A DNA stretch of 41,615 nucleotides from Synechococcus sp. AG-679-A04. GTDB lineage: Bacteria; Cyanobacteriota; Cyanobacteriia; PCC-6307; Cyanobiaceae. Shown in pieces: positions 1-5,771 of the stretch (position 1 is its first letter; each line of letters begins with the position of its first letter). Where the stretch lies: contig QCUI01000010.1 in assembly GCA_003210775.1 (NCBI GenBank), forward strand, positions 1 to 41,615, given 5' to 3'. The position numbers were made by a program, and so were the translations under genes. The notes under the pieces are model-generated. The model saw only the letters and a program-made list of their open reading frames with translations. It searched no databases and had not been told where the DNA came from.

Positions 1-131
1 TCTTCCTCACCACACTTTCCCTCACGCTGGGCATTGGCGCAGGCACGCATGCAAAATCCCAGTTGATCGAGCAGGGTCTTCAGGAGGCCGCTGAAACCGA
101 GGAATTGAAGCAACGCTCTTCTCTCCCGTGA
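1..131 (+). CDS. 3' end of an unrecognised protein (partial)
   Basis: An open frame enters from the left edge and ends at a TGA at 129-131. The visible 42 residues begin with a hydrophobic, small-residue segment (FLTTLSLTLGIGAG) and finish with a charged, helical-looking tail rich in Glu and Gln. This would fit a C-terminal membrane helix followed by a cytoplasmic tail, or a short secreted protein cut by the window edge. I do not recognise the family. A strong terminator about 115 nt downstream (245-267) could end its transcript. Confidence 0.5.
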   Translation, partial: FLTTLSLTLGIGAGTHAKSQLIEQGLQEAAETEELKQRSSLP

Positions 132-244
132 AGTGATGGATTTCAGCCCACTTTTTATGAGTCTCGTTGCTTCGGAGATTCGCCCAACTACTGGTCCCGT
201 TGGACTGTTTGATTGGTCTCCACTGTGCATCACACTCTCAGAAT

Positions 245-267
245 CCCCGCCTAGTGCGGGGTTTTTT
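245..267 (+). terminator. Rho-independent terminator
   Basis: A perfect 6-bp stem, CCCCGC paired with GCGGGG around a CTAGT loop, is followed directly by six T. It lies between the partial gene ending at 131 and the Nif11-like peptide at 335. The 113 nt between that gene and the stem contain no coding frame I can support, so they may be 3' UTR or a small RNA ended by this terminator. Confidence 0.85.
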
Positions 268-334
268 ATTGCCTTGAGCATTGGGGTAGAGCTAGGCCGA
301 CCGTTGCTATGACTGCTGAACAGACCTCGTACCC

Positions 335-559
335 ATGTCCCTAGAACAACTCAAGGCATTCCTCGCCAAAGTCAAAAGAGATTCCAATCTTCAAGACAAG
401 CTAAAAGCAGCTAAGTCAACCGAAGATGCTGTAGCTATTGCTAAAGAACATGGTCATGACTTTACCGCTGATAAGTTCACTGAACTCAGTGAAGAGGAGC
501 TAGAAGGCGTTTCGGGAGGCGTGTGTACATTCAGTAAGGGATGTGCGTTTGGAGTTTGA
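335..559 (+). CDS. Nif11-like leader peptide, prochlorosin-type precursor
   Basis: A 74-residue ribosomal peptide precursor. Residues 1-60 have the Nif11-family leader pattern: an N-terminal helix beginning MSLEQLKAFL, a segment with the EHGHDFT motif, then the acidic LSEEELEGVSGG cleavage region. The double-Gly at 61-62 predicts cleavage by a C39-type peptidase-transporter. The remaining core is only 12 residues, VCTFSKGCAFGV, with Cys64, Cys70, Thr65 and Ser67, enough for one or two lanthionine rings if a LanM enzyme acts on it (Ser67-Cys70 is the simplest). In marine picocyanobacteria such precursors are often distant from the single promiscuous LanM; no LanM or transporter gene is in this window. 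The ATG at 335 lacks an obvious Shine-Dalgarno. A disulfide or an unmodified peptide is also possible. Confidence 0.85.
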   Translation: MSLEQLKAFLAKVKRDSNLQDKLKAAKSTEDAVAIAKEHGHDFTADKFTELSEEELEGVSGGVCTFSKGCAFGV

Positions 560-737
560 CTCGCATTAGAGACCTGAAGCACCGGCAGCCACAGTTTTTT
601 TAATTCTGCGGCAGTCCGATCCACAGGGACGCCCGAGCTCCGGTGATCTCTCAGCATTGACTCCAGCTTTTGCTTTTCCTTGAGGGTCGAGCCCGCATGG
701 TTGTGTGACTGACTCCGGCGAGCTGTAGACCCCGTGC

Positions 738-1433
738 TCAACCGTGGGCTTCCAAACGGCGACGGGCATCTGCCTGCGTGCGGCGGATGGCAGCTCTCAC
801 AGGCAGAAGACCGGCGAACACATTCACCACAAGCAACACCCAGAAGACAGCCACTGGAATCCAGTTCACTGTCTCGCCGTCCGACAAACGGTGGAGGATT
901 AACAACACGCCGGTAGTGATCAGCAGCACGACAAATCGTGCGACGACATCCCATAGCAATGGTGTGATTGTGCGCCGGGTGATTGCGTAATAAATGCCAG
1001 CAAAAGGCAGCACTGCATGCGCAAACACCCAGGGCCAGAGACGATCGTGAAGGCGACGCTCCAAAGCCCTCTGTCGAGTGGATTGATGAGCTTGTGCAGC
1101 AGAACGTTGCTGCAACGCACGGTGATCCGCGCGAATGGAAGGGATCGATTCAACGATGGTGCCCCACACGAGCAGGGTCAATCCGAATTGCAAGATCGGA
1201 TCCAACCGCCACCCCTGAAAAAACATGATCGAACCCACCAGCGGCAGGGCGATGCAGCGTCCGGCCAGGGTGATCAGAAACGAGGTCAAACCAAGTCCCT
1301 GAAGCGACTCGCGCGGTTGATCCAGATCCATCAACACATCGAAGCGTCGCAACGACACCACGAGGGCAGGAACCCAGAGGGCCATGAGCAGCAGCCCCCA
1401 GAGTGAGGCCCAGTTCAGGCTGGCATTCACCAT
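738..1433 (-). CDS. Ycf66-like integral membrane protein
   Basis: A 231-residue hydrophobic protein. The N-terminal part has the Ycf66 signature FFQGWRLDPILQF at residues 71-83, preceded by two membrane segments and the typical MVN.xLNWAS opening. After about residue 100 there is a basic, Arg/Gln-rich stretch and then at least two more membrane helices (around 145-160 and 165-215) that short Ycf66 proteins lack. The ATG at 1433 is preferred because GGAG sits 5 nt upstream and because the Ycf66 alignment begins there; the frame is open further upstream to 1547 but without homology-like content. Ycf66 is conserved in cyanobacteria and some plastids with no settled function. It is the last core-type gene before the island. 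Confidence 0.75.
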   Translation of the reverse strand: MVNASLNWASLWGLLLMALWVPALVVSLRRFDVLMDLDQPRESLQGLGLTSFLITLAGRCIALPLVGSIMFFQGWRLDPILQFGLTLLVWGTIVESIPSIRADHRALQQRSAAQAHQSTRQRALERRLHDRLWPWVFAHAVLPFAGIYYAITRRTITPLLWDVVARFVVLLITTGVLLILHRLSDGETVNWIPVAVFWVLLVVNVFAGLLPVRAAIRRTQADARRRLEAHG

Positions 1434-1504
1434 CAACAGCTCCGCGTTATTCCCATATTGCTGTCCGCGACACTCAGACCTCTGCCTAGATGCAGCCAGC
1501 TGCT

Positions 1505-1513
1505 TAGCTAGTG
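1505..1513. repeat. Possible left attachment half-site (9-bp direct repeat)
   Basis: TAGCTAGTG here recurs at 11369-11377 at the truncated end of the sigma-factor gene; a one-mismatch copy, TAGTTAGTG, lies at 1563-1571. The position fits an island edge between the Ycf66-like gene and the recombinase, but a 9-mer match is close to chance level over this span. The 1434-1666 interval otherwise holds no gene I can support. Confidence 0.2.
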
Positions 1514-1666
1514 GGTAGCGCAAGAGCGGGGGCCATGCTCGAGGCAAGGGGGTGGGGCTGCCTAGTTAGTGAGGTTGTCTCAGGGGGATCCATCTCTGAG
1601 CGACCCCCTAACGCCACCGGCCGCTTTTCCGTCGCCTTGTAGGGGGCCGGGCAGTGGCCTGGCCGG

Positions 1667-1843
1667 GTGTCACCAACCTCCAAGGATTGCGACTGGTCGT
1701 TGTTGCTTGCTCAGCAGCTATGTGAAGTGCTCGCTTTGCCCGAGGGCTTCGAACCCTGCTCGCTGCCCCCTGCTGGTGAAGTTGTCGGGGCTGCCGACAA
1801 CCTCGCCGGTTCTCAACACGGCCTCCCTATTGCTTCGCAATAA
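1667..1843 (+). CDS. Small unrecognised ORF upstream of the recombinase
   Basis: A 58-residue frame from GTG 1667 to TAA 1841-1843, shorter than most gene-finder cut-offs. The translation has protein-like composition, including LLLAQQLCEVLALPEGFEP and a Gly/Ala-rich end finishing in IASQ. It precedes the recombinase on the same strand by about 110 nt and is in a different frame, so it is not simply the recombinase N-terminus. There is no clear ribosome binding site. I do not recognise it; it may be a small recombination directionality or accessory protein, or a chance frame in GC-rich DNA. Confidence 0.3.
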   Translation: MSPTSKDCDWSLLLAQQLCEVLALPEGFEPCSLPPAGEVVGAADNLAGSQHGLPIASQ

Positions 1844-1901
1844 GGGCCGAAACTGGGCTGTTTTGAGGTGCTCTGCCCAGAACGGCTGCTGTCACTACTT
1901 G

Positions 1902-1926
1902 GTTGCTCTTCTATCAGTAGAGCAAC
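1902..1926. promoter_or_regulatory. 8-bp inverted repeat just upstream of the recombinase
   Basis: GTTGCTCT (1902-1909) and AGAGCAAC (1919-1926) form a perfect inverted repeat with a 9-nt spacer, 28 nt before the recombinase start. Tyrosine recombinases bind imperfect inverted core sites of about this geometry, and operators for integrase genes also lie here, so it could be a core recombination site or an operator. As RNA it would form a hairpin in the leader that could sequester the start. Confidence 0.4.
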
Positions 1927-1953
1927 TAGGATTAGGGCTGATTCGAGCCTGCT

Positions 1954-2526
1954 TTGAAGGTCAATCGCAACGGTCAGGCCACAGTGCTCACCACCGAGCA
2001 ACTCGATGAGCTGTTGGCCGCTGCTCCGTCTCCTCGTTATCGGGCTCTCTGGTCACTGCAACGATGGTCGGCAGCTCGTATTACCGAGACCCTGGCCCTG
2101 ACTTGGGGTGATGTTGCTGCCGGTCACGTCACCTACCGGAAGGCCACCACTAAGACAAAGGCCACCAAGCAGATCCGCTGCACCGATAGGCTTCAGGCTG
2201 CCCTGGATGACTACCGCCAGGCTTGGGCTGAGGAGCATGGCCACGCCCCTGCAGCTGGTGAAGTGCTGTTCCCTGCTTCTGGCAGCACCCACACTCCGAT
2301 GAGCCGGCAGGCTGCTGACAAGGCACTGCGGTCAACTGCCAAGCGACTCGGCTTCGAGGGTGTCTCGACTCACAGTTTCCGCCGATCCTTTGCTACTGGT
2401 GCTCTCAAGCGCGGCGCATCATTGCCTGCAGTGCAGCGGGTTACGGGCCATCAATCACTTTCCGGGCTCACTCCCTACATCGAGGTTGACGAGGTTGATG
2501 TCATGGCCGCCCTGGCTGGTGCATAA
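1954..2526 (+). CDS. Minimal tyrosine recombinase / integrase
   Basis: A site-specific recombinase of the phage-integrase family, 190 residues, consisting only of the catalytic domain. The catalytic set is complete: Arg42 (ARITE), a Lys-rich beta-hairpin near 64-72, His140-x-x-Arg143 (THSFRRSF), His166 (TGHQSL) and the nucleophile Tyr175 (PYIEV). The usual N-terminal arm-binding and SAM-like core-binding domains are absent. The in-frame start is TTG 1954 or GTG 1984; a TGA at 1939-1941 closes the frame upstream, so the protein cannot extend further. It is the only sizeable island gene on the + strand and is followed by a terminator at 2552-2579. It probably integrates and excises the island; its small size may mean it needs partner proteins, such as the excisionase-like protein at 10799-11044. 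Confidence 0.9.
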   Translation: MKVNRNGQATVLTTEQLDELLAAAPSPRYRALWSLQRWSAARITETLALTWGDVAAGHVTYRKATTKTKATKQIRCTDRLQAALDDYRQAWAEEHGHAPAAGEVLFPASGSTHTPMSRQAADKALRSTAKRLGFEGVSTHSFRRSFATGALKRGASLPAVQRVTGHQSLSGLTPYIEVDEVDVMAALAGA

Positions 2527-2551
2527 CTAAGGCCACCAATCTGATCAACTG

Positions 2552-2579
2552 CCCGGCCGACGTTGCCGGGTTGTTTATT
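2552..2579 (+). terminator. Terminator after the recombinase
   Basis: CCCGGC (2552-2557) pairs with GCCGGG (2565-2570) around a 7-nt loop, followed by TTGTTTATT. It lies 26 nt after the recombinase stop and separates it from the convergent terminase-like gene. The 2580-2736 interval holds nothing else I can support. Confidence 0.7.
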
Positions 2580-2736
2580 GCCTTGCGGGATTGGCGGTGG
2601 ATCTTGCTGCTGCGATTTGCTGAAGTTGGTGAGAAATAGAATGGGGTTAAGTAATGCTTTCTCCCCTCCTGATTATTTTTGCCGCCGCCTTGGGGGTGCC
2701 GGGGGGTTGCGATATCTCTAAGACGTTAATCCTGAA

Positions 2737-3093
2737 TCAGTTTTCCCTGCCTGTGATCTGAAGCAGCTTGGCACTGAGTCCCAGAGCACCGATGGCGTTG
2801 CTGTGCTGCCGGGATTCGATTGACATTGCTGCCACCTTTTCAAGTTTCTCCAGGGCACTTGCAACCCAGTCCTTGCGATCCATCTGATCGAAGCGTTCTC
2901 GTATGACCGCTCTTGCCTTTTGAATGTATTTCTCAATCATCCGCGTAGAGACCCCCCATTCAGACGAACATTCTCGAACGATCTCGCTGTAGGGCTTGCA
3001 AAGACTGATCAGCTCGATGATTTTGTCGACACGCCGGGCTGAAAGTTCCTTATCTGCTTTCTTTACTCCTTTCCCATAAGTATCGGCGCTCAT
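2737..3093 (-). CDS. Small terminase subunit-like HTH protein
   Basis: A 118-residue protein that resembles phage small terminase subunits (TerS). Residues 20-65 give a helix-turn-helix of the TerS type (RRVDKIIELI, EIVRECSSEWGVS, RMIEKYIQKAR). Residues 66-115 are helical, with the pattern usual for the oligomerisation part (ASALEKLEKVAAMSIES, then NAIGALGLSAKLLQITG), which in TerS reads as repeated A-x-x-L-K/A-x-x-K-L-x-G. TerS proteins recognise the packaging start site and recruit the large terminase. No large terminase is present here. In phage-inducible satellites a lone TerS diverts packaging of a helper phage to the satellite genome. A generic transcriptional regulator with a homeodomain-like fold remains possible. 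The ATG at 3093 has only a weak A/G-rich Shine-Dalgarno. It is the last gene of the minus-strand set. Confidence 0.55.
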   Translation of the reverse strand: MSADTYGKGVKKADKELSARRVDKIIELISLCKPYSEIVRECSSEWGVSTRMIEKYIQKARAVIRERFDQMDRKDWVASALEKLEKVAAMSIESRQHSNAIGALGLSAKLLQITGREN

Positions 3094-3210
3094 CTTTTTA
3101 GTGCCGTTGAATTGCTGGCCTCATTTTAATCACCAAGCTGATGCACTGGCAGAGGGTGCAATCAAGCCTCTGATTGATTAGTTAATTAAGTAGGGCGCAG
3201 ACACAATAAA

Positions 3211-3237
3211 AAGCCCCGGCAATGCTGGGGCTTTTTT
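3211..3237 (-). terminator. Bidirectional-looking terminator
   Basis: AAGCCCCGGC and GCTGGGGCTT form a stem around AAT, with a run of A on the left and of T on the right, so it can terminate in both directions. On the minus strand it lies just after the helical gene ending at 3258 and before the terminase-like gene, so the latter may need its own promoter in 3094-3210. Confidence 0.85.
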
Positions 3238-3257
3238 GCTTTCATCGTTGCTTGCTG

Positions 3258-3680
3258 TCAGAGCTCTTCATCAGGATCGAAGGTATAAACCCTCTCTTCC
3301 TTGGGAATCTCCACGTAATCAGTTACAGAGAGATGCTCCATGAGAGTCTTCAGCAAAGCGATTGTCTGCCGTTGCCCTGTTAGGAGCTCGCACATCCATT
3401 CGCCCTGCTGTTGTTGCACAACACCGTGGTCCTTTTGGACTTCAGCAATCTCCTCGGCGATCACAACTTGAGCGGTGTGAGCATGCCCGTTGGTTCGGGC
3501 AAGATCATTTACCTGCTCAGCAATCGCCTCCTGACTGACCAAGATCTGACGGCGTGAACGCTCAATGGCGTTCGAGTTCGCAGCGATGCACCGATTGGTG
3601 GCTTCGCGTGATCTCTGCTCTGGATCCTTGCCAGGCTCAGGTGCCCCACCTACGGCGGTCGGGCGCGTAAACACAGACAT
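3258..3680 (-). CDS. Unknown helical protein
   Basis: A 140-residue soluble protein, from ATG 3680. After a Pro/Gly-rich N-terminus (to about 30) it is almost all predicted helix with heptad-like spacing (REATNRCIAANSNAIERSRR, then AIAEQVNDLARTN, AEEIAEVQKDH, LTGQRQTIALLKTLMEHL), ending in an acidic tail FDPDEEL. I do not recognise it. The frame is open upstream to a TTG at 3764, but that extension is low-complexity and the ATG is preferred. It lies between the hairpin cluster and the terminase-like gene, separated from the latter by the 3211-3237 terminator. The position next to a terminase-like gene would suit a head, scaffold or packaging accessory, but nothing in the sequence proves this. 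Confidence 0.6.
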   Translation of the reverse strand: MSVFTRPTAVGGAPEPGKDPEQRSREATNRCIAANSNAIERSRRQILVSQEAIAEQVNDLARTNGHAHTAQVVIAEEIAEVQKDHGVVQQQQGEWMCELLTGQRQTIALLKTLMEHLSVTDYVEIPKEERVYTFDPDEEL

Positions 3681-3843
3681 AGGACTCGGGAAAAACAGGG
3701 TGGCTTGTTTTTCCGCGCCAGGAGTAGAACCCCTGACATTGCCCCGATGGTCGCTCTCAGTCAATCGCGGTCCAGTAAAGCGGTTTCATCGTTGAGTGGA
3801 AACTTTTCTGGGAAGGGAGAGGTCGTACCTAGGTCCTCGGGCA

Positions 3844-3924
3844 GAACTGAAAAATCAGTTCCTTGGTCCTTGCCTAGTGGTCTGCGGGTATTGACCGCAG
3901 GGCGCTTACCGGACCCAATCCGGT
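3844..3924. other. Cluster of three perfect hairpins
   Basis: Three separate perfect inverted repeats lie within 81 nt: GAACTGA/TCAGTTC (3844-3850 and 3855-3861, loop AAAA), CTGCGG/CCGCAG (3882-3887 and 3895-3900, 7-nt loop) and ACCGGA/TCCGGT (3908-3913 and 3919-3924, loop CCCAA). They start 4 nt beyond the stop of the broken gene at 3928-4262 and end 163 nt before the helical gene. None has a U-run like a terminator. They could be a structured leader RNA for the downstream genes, a set of protein binding sites, or a packaging (pac/cos) site read by the terminase-like protein. The remaining 3681-3843 DNA contains no supported gene. Confidence 0.55.
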
Positions 3925-3927
3925 GGT

Positions 3928-4262
3928 TCAACCCTTGCCACTGAATTTCAGCCGCCTTAGGTACTCGTCGCGGGTGACGACTTTTCCTTTCCCTGCTCGA
4001 TGGAGGGATGACGGTCGAGTGATACCCCAGCCCCCTACGTGACTAGGCCAAGCAGAACCCTGCAACTCTCGAATCGTACCCAACTCCTCGGCGATCAACA
4101 GGGCTAATTTCCGAAATTCCCCGGCTTGGCTATCTCAACAATTTGGGACCAGCGTTCCTGTTCGTGTGGTGTTGCTTTTATTGAGCTGGTGAACTGCTGT
4201 CACTGGGCGTGCAATTCCCTCAGACGGCTCAAGCTGATGTGCCTCTGTCCATTCGATTGCAT
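3928..4262 (-). pseudogene. Broken gene: one internal stop and one -1 frameshift
   Basis: Three consecutive fragments read like a single protein of about 115 residues. It starts at ATG 4262 (MQSNGQRHISLSRLRELHAQ) and meets a TGA at 4202-4200. The same frame then resumes with SSIKATPHEQERWSQIVEIA until about 4112, where it must shift by -1 near a GGAAATTA sequence. The second frame continues KLALLIAEELGTIRELQG and ends KVVTRDEYLRRLKFSGKG with TGA at 3930-3928. The middle fragment has no ATG, GTG or TTG of its own, so the pieces are unlikely to be separate genes. The IKATPHEQERW...LA.LIAEEL pattern suggests a ribbon-helix-helix DNA-binding core, as in small plasmid or phage regulators, but this is only a resemblance. 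Decay, sequencing error or recoding could each explain it. Confidence 0.6.
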
Positions 4263-4293
4263 CGTGCCAGCTACTTCCCTTTCCGTAAGCGTT

Positions 4294-4737
4294 CTACGAC
4301 GATTGCTGTTGGTGCCGCTTGATCTCTGAAGGCAGCTCGCCGTATTGGATGGCCTCACCGGCAATTGCCTTCAGGGGTTCCAATCCGATCGTCTGCTGCT
4401 GTGGCAGGTCACTGGTGGCAACCACCCAAAACATCCAAGCGCTCAAATCCGCTGGCTCGCGTCCAGTCAGTAGGCAAAACACATATAGATCAGCAGCGCG
4501 TTGGTGGATCTTGAACACGATCCGCGACGGTGCTGTCTGTTTCCAGCTCTGCTGGTAGGCGGCGGACTTGATCTCAAGGGTCATGCCGTCGATCACTGCA
4601 TCGACCAGCTCCCATTCCACGCGGAACTCGGACTGAATGCCCAGTGCCTGGTGGATCAACCACTCAGCGAAGGCGCCACGAGTCCTGTTCTCCAGCAGGT
4701 TCCCGCTGTTCCAGCGGTAAAAGGCTGCAAGGTCCAT
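4294..4737 (-). CDS. Predicted PD-(D/E)XK-type nuclease
   Basis: A 147-residue protein with the layout of a small restriction-endonuclease-like fold: Glu25 in an N-terminal helix (RGAFAEWLIHQALG), an acidic residue Asp46 or Asp50 in VDAVIDG, and the Glu55-x-Lys57 signature in TLEIKSAAY, followed by a core strand (IVFKI) and an aromatic strand (LYVFCLL). Such enzymes cut or process DNA using metal ions; in mobile elements they serve as junction resolvases, repair nucleases or defence nucleases. The target is not evident. The ATG at 4737 overlaps the stop of the upstream membrane protein gene by one base (TGATG), so the two are probably translated together. Confidence 0.65.
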   Translation of the reverse strand: MDLAAFYRWNSGNLLENRTRGAFAEWLIHQALGIQSEFRVEWELVDAVIDGMTLEIKSAAYQQSWKQTAPSRIVFKIHQRAADLYVFCLLTGREPADLSAWMFWVVATSDLPQQQTIGLEPLKAIAGEAIQYGELPSEIKRHQQQSS

Positions 4738-5027
4738 CAGACCTCATCCACTGGCGCGGTTGATCTCATGCACAGGGCGATCCAAGCAGCCATTGCCTCT
4801 TTTGCTCGCCATCCCTCTGTTTCGTCGAAAAGATCAACCGCCTCAGAGTTCGCTCTGTCTGTGCATGGGTGAATACGTTTCGCCTTTCTGGATTTCTCAG
4901 CTTTGACGGTGTCGATCTGTTGCTGAATCAGGTATGACTCGCTGACCTGCGATCCAATCCAGACCACTGGAACAGCAATCACAACGCTGCACGCGCCGAT
5001 CACAAATCCTTTGGTTGTTTTGTCCAT
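4737..5027 (-). CDS. Small single-span membrane protein
   Basis: A 96-residue protein from ATG 5027, which has a good Shine-Dalgarno (GGGAGGAATT) about 8 nt upstream. An N-terminal membrane segment (GFVIGACSVVIAVPVVWIG, residues 7-25) is followed by a helical, charged part with a Cys pair at 54 and 86. The sequence could be a membrane anchor or a signal-anchored periplasmic protein. No family is recognised. It is coupled to the nuclease gene by a TGATG overlap. The pairing of a small membrane protein with a nuclease is worth noting, but it is not a diagnosable toxin or defence pair. Confidence 0.65.
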   Translation of the reverse strand: MDKTTKGFVIGACSVVIAVPVVWIGSQVSESYLIQQQIDTVKAEKSRKAKRIHPCTDRANSEAVDLFDETEGWRAKEAMAAWIALCMRSTAPVDEV

Positions 5028-5098
5028 CGAGTAATTCCTCCCACACCAAGCTCCCCCGAATCCTTCCGATCCACATCCCCCATCCGGGTGATGCGCTT

Positions 5099-5284
5099 CT
5101 AGTCCCTGCGGCTGATGCTGAAAGAGCCCACCTCTGGCAGGCCAAGAATGTCGGCAGCAGTTCTGTCCCGCTCGACGCATGGCGTCGAAGCTGTTCGGCT
5201 GTTTAAGCGGTTGCTGTCGACAATGACCTGCACTTGGCTGCTGCTCGGCTCAACTCCGATCCAAGCCCCTGCTGTCATCGTCAC
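5099..5284 (-). CDS. Small hypothetical protein
   Basis: A 61-residue frame from ATG 5284 to TAG 5101-5099, starting about 60 nt beyond the last iteron of the origin-like region. The start MTMTAGAWIGVEPSSSQ and the end DILGLPEVGSFSISRRD look like a folded small protein rather than a shadow frame, and the strand and spacing fit the downstream genes. The Shine-Dalgarno is poor. The family is unknown. Confidence 0.4.
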   Translation of the reverse strand: MTMTAGAWIGVEPSSSQVQVIVDSNRLNSRTASTPCVERDRTAADILGLPEVGSFSISRRD

Positions 5285-5383
5285 GGCCGGTGTCGCTGCC
5301 CAATGCCCGATACCTAATCAACTAAGGGGGATTGAGGGGGAACGGCAACTGTCGAACTGTCGATCAACTGTCACGACCGCTTT

Positions 5384-5413
5384 CGACAGTTGAGCTCCGG
5401 GCATAGCCCAGTC
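5384..5413 (+). repeat. 30-bp exact direct repeat, copy 1
   Basis: The stretch from the iteron CGACAGTT through GAGCTCCGGGCATAGCCC and AGTC is repeated without mismatch at 5723-5752, 339 bp away. Each copy joins an iteron to a hairpin element. The pair frames the A/T-rich and pyrimidine-rich centre of the candidate origin. Confidence 0.9.
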
Positions 5414-5722
5414 ATAGAAAGGGTTTTACTAATAAAAATCATCAACTGTCGAACTGTCACTCTCTTTTTCTCTTCTCTTCTGAGCCCTTTCTCTCCCCTG
5501 CTTGGTTCCATCTCTGTTTACTTCTTAGATGGCCTGTTTTTCGACAGTTGACCCTCTCCAGCCTAAAAAGCAAGGCCAGCACAGGGCTATGCCCGAAAAA
5601 ACCCATGCGACAGTTGGGGTGACAGTAGTGGTGACAGTTGCCTCTCGCCTTCGGGCATAGCCCAGTCACAGTCTGGGGTTTGGAGAATTGACACCCTCCA
5701 CAATGCTGAATTTTCGACAGTT

Positions 5723-5752
5723 CGACAGTTGAGCTCCGGGCATAGCCCAGTC
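5723..5752 (+). repeat. 30-bp exact direct repeat, copy 2
   Basis: Second identical copy of the iteron-plus-hairpin unit at 5384-5413, ending 20 bp after the end of the primase-helicase gene on the minus strand. A shorter copy of the same hairpin (TCGGGCATAGCCCAGTC) lies at 5651-5667. Confidence 0.9.
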
Positions 5753-5771
5753 CCTGACTGAATTCTCTTGA

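Larger units (their letters stand above)
5347..5752. other. Iteron array, candidate replication origin
   Basis: The 8-mer AACTGTCG, or its complement CGACAGTT, is repeated through this gene-free region. Forward copies: 5347, 5355, 5366 (ending A), 5444 and 5452 (ending A). Reverse copies: 5384, 5542, 5608, 5632 (first base T), 5715 and 5723; a degenerate one lies at 5620. Several are head-to-tail without spacing. Between them are four copies of GGGCATAGCCC or its complement (5399, 5584, 5653, 5738), each able to form a small hairpin, an A/T-rich stretch at 5420-5443 and a pyrimidine tract at 5459-5500. Iterons, hairpins and an easily melted segment directly beside a primase-helicase gene are the classic form of a plasmid or satellite origin bound by its initiator. 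The 5285-5771 interval contains no coding frame I can support. Confidence 0.8.

Noticed and set aside
454-954. A 166-residue minus-strand frame across the Nif11 gene
   Set aside because: It is antisense to the Nif11-like peptide, overlaps the Ycf66-like gene in another frame and has an Arg/Ser-rich shadow composition.
1505-1571. Repeat TAGCTAGTG as proven attachment sites
   Set aside because: Only nine bases match, flanks differ, a one-mismatch copy lies nearby, and joining the copies does not restore the sigma gene. They are kept only as low-confidence edge markers.
3871-3942. A tRNA-like stretch containing GGTTCAACC
   Set aside because: The T-loop-like bases are present but no 5-bp T stem, anticodon stem or acceptor pairing can be made. 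The stems seen are independent local hairpins.
3965-4019. Two more inverted repeats, TCGTC/GACGA and CTCGA/TCGAG
   Set aside because: They are only 5 bp long and lie inside the coding-like frame of the broken gene, so they are not counted with the hairpin cluster.
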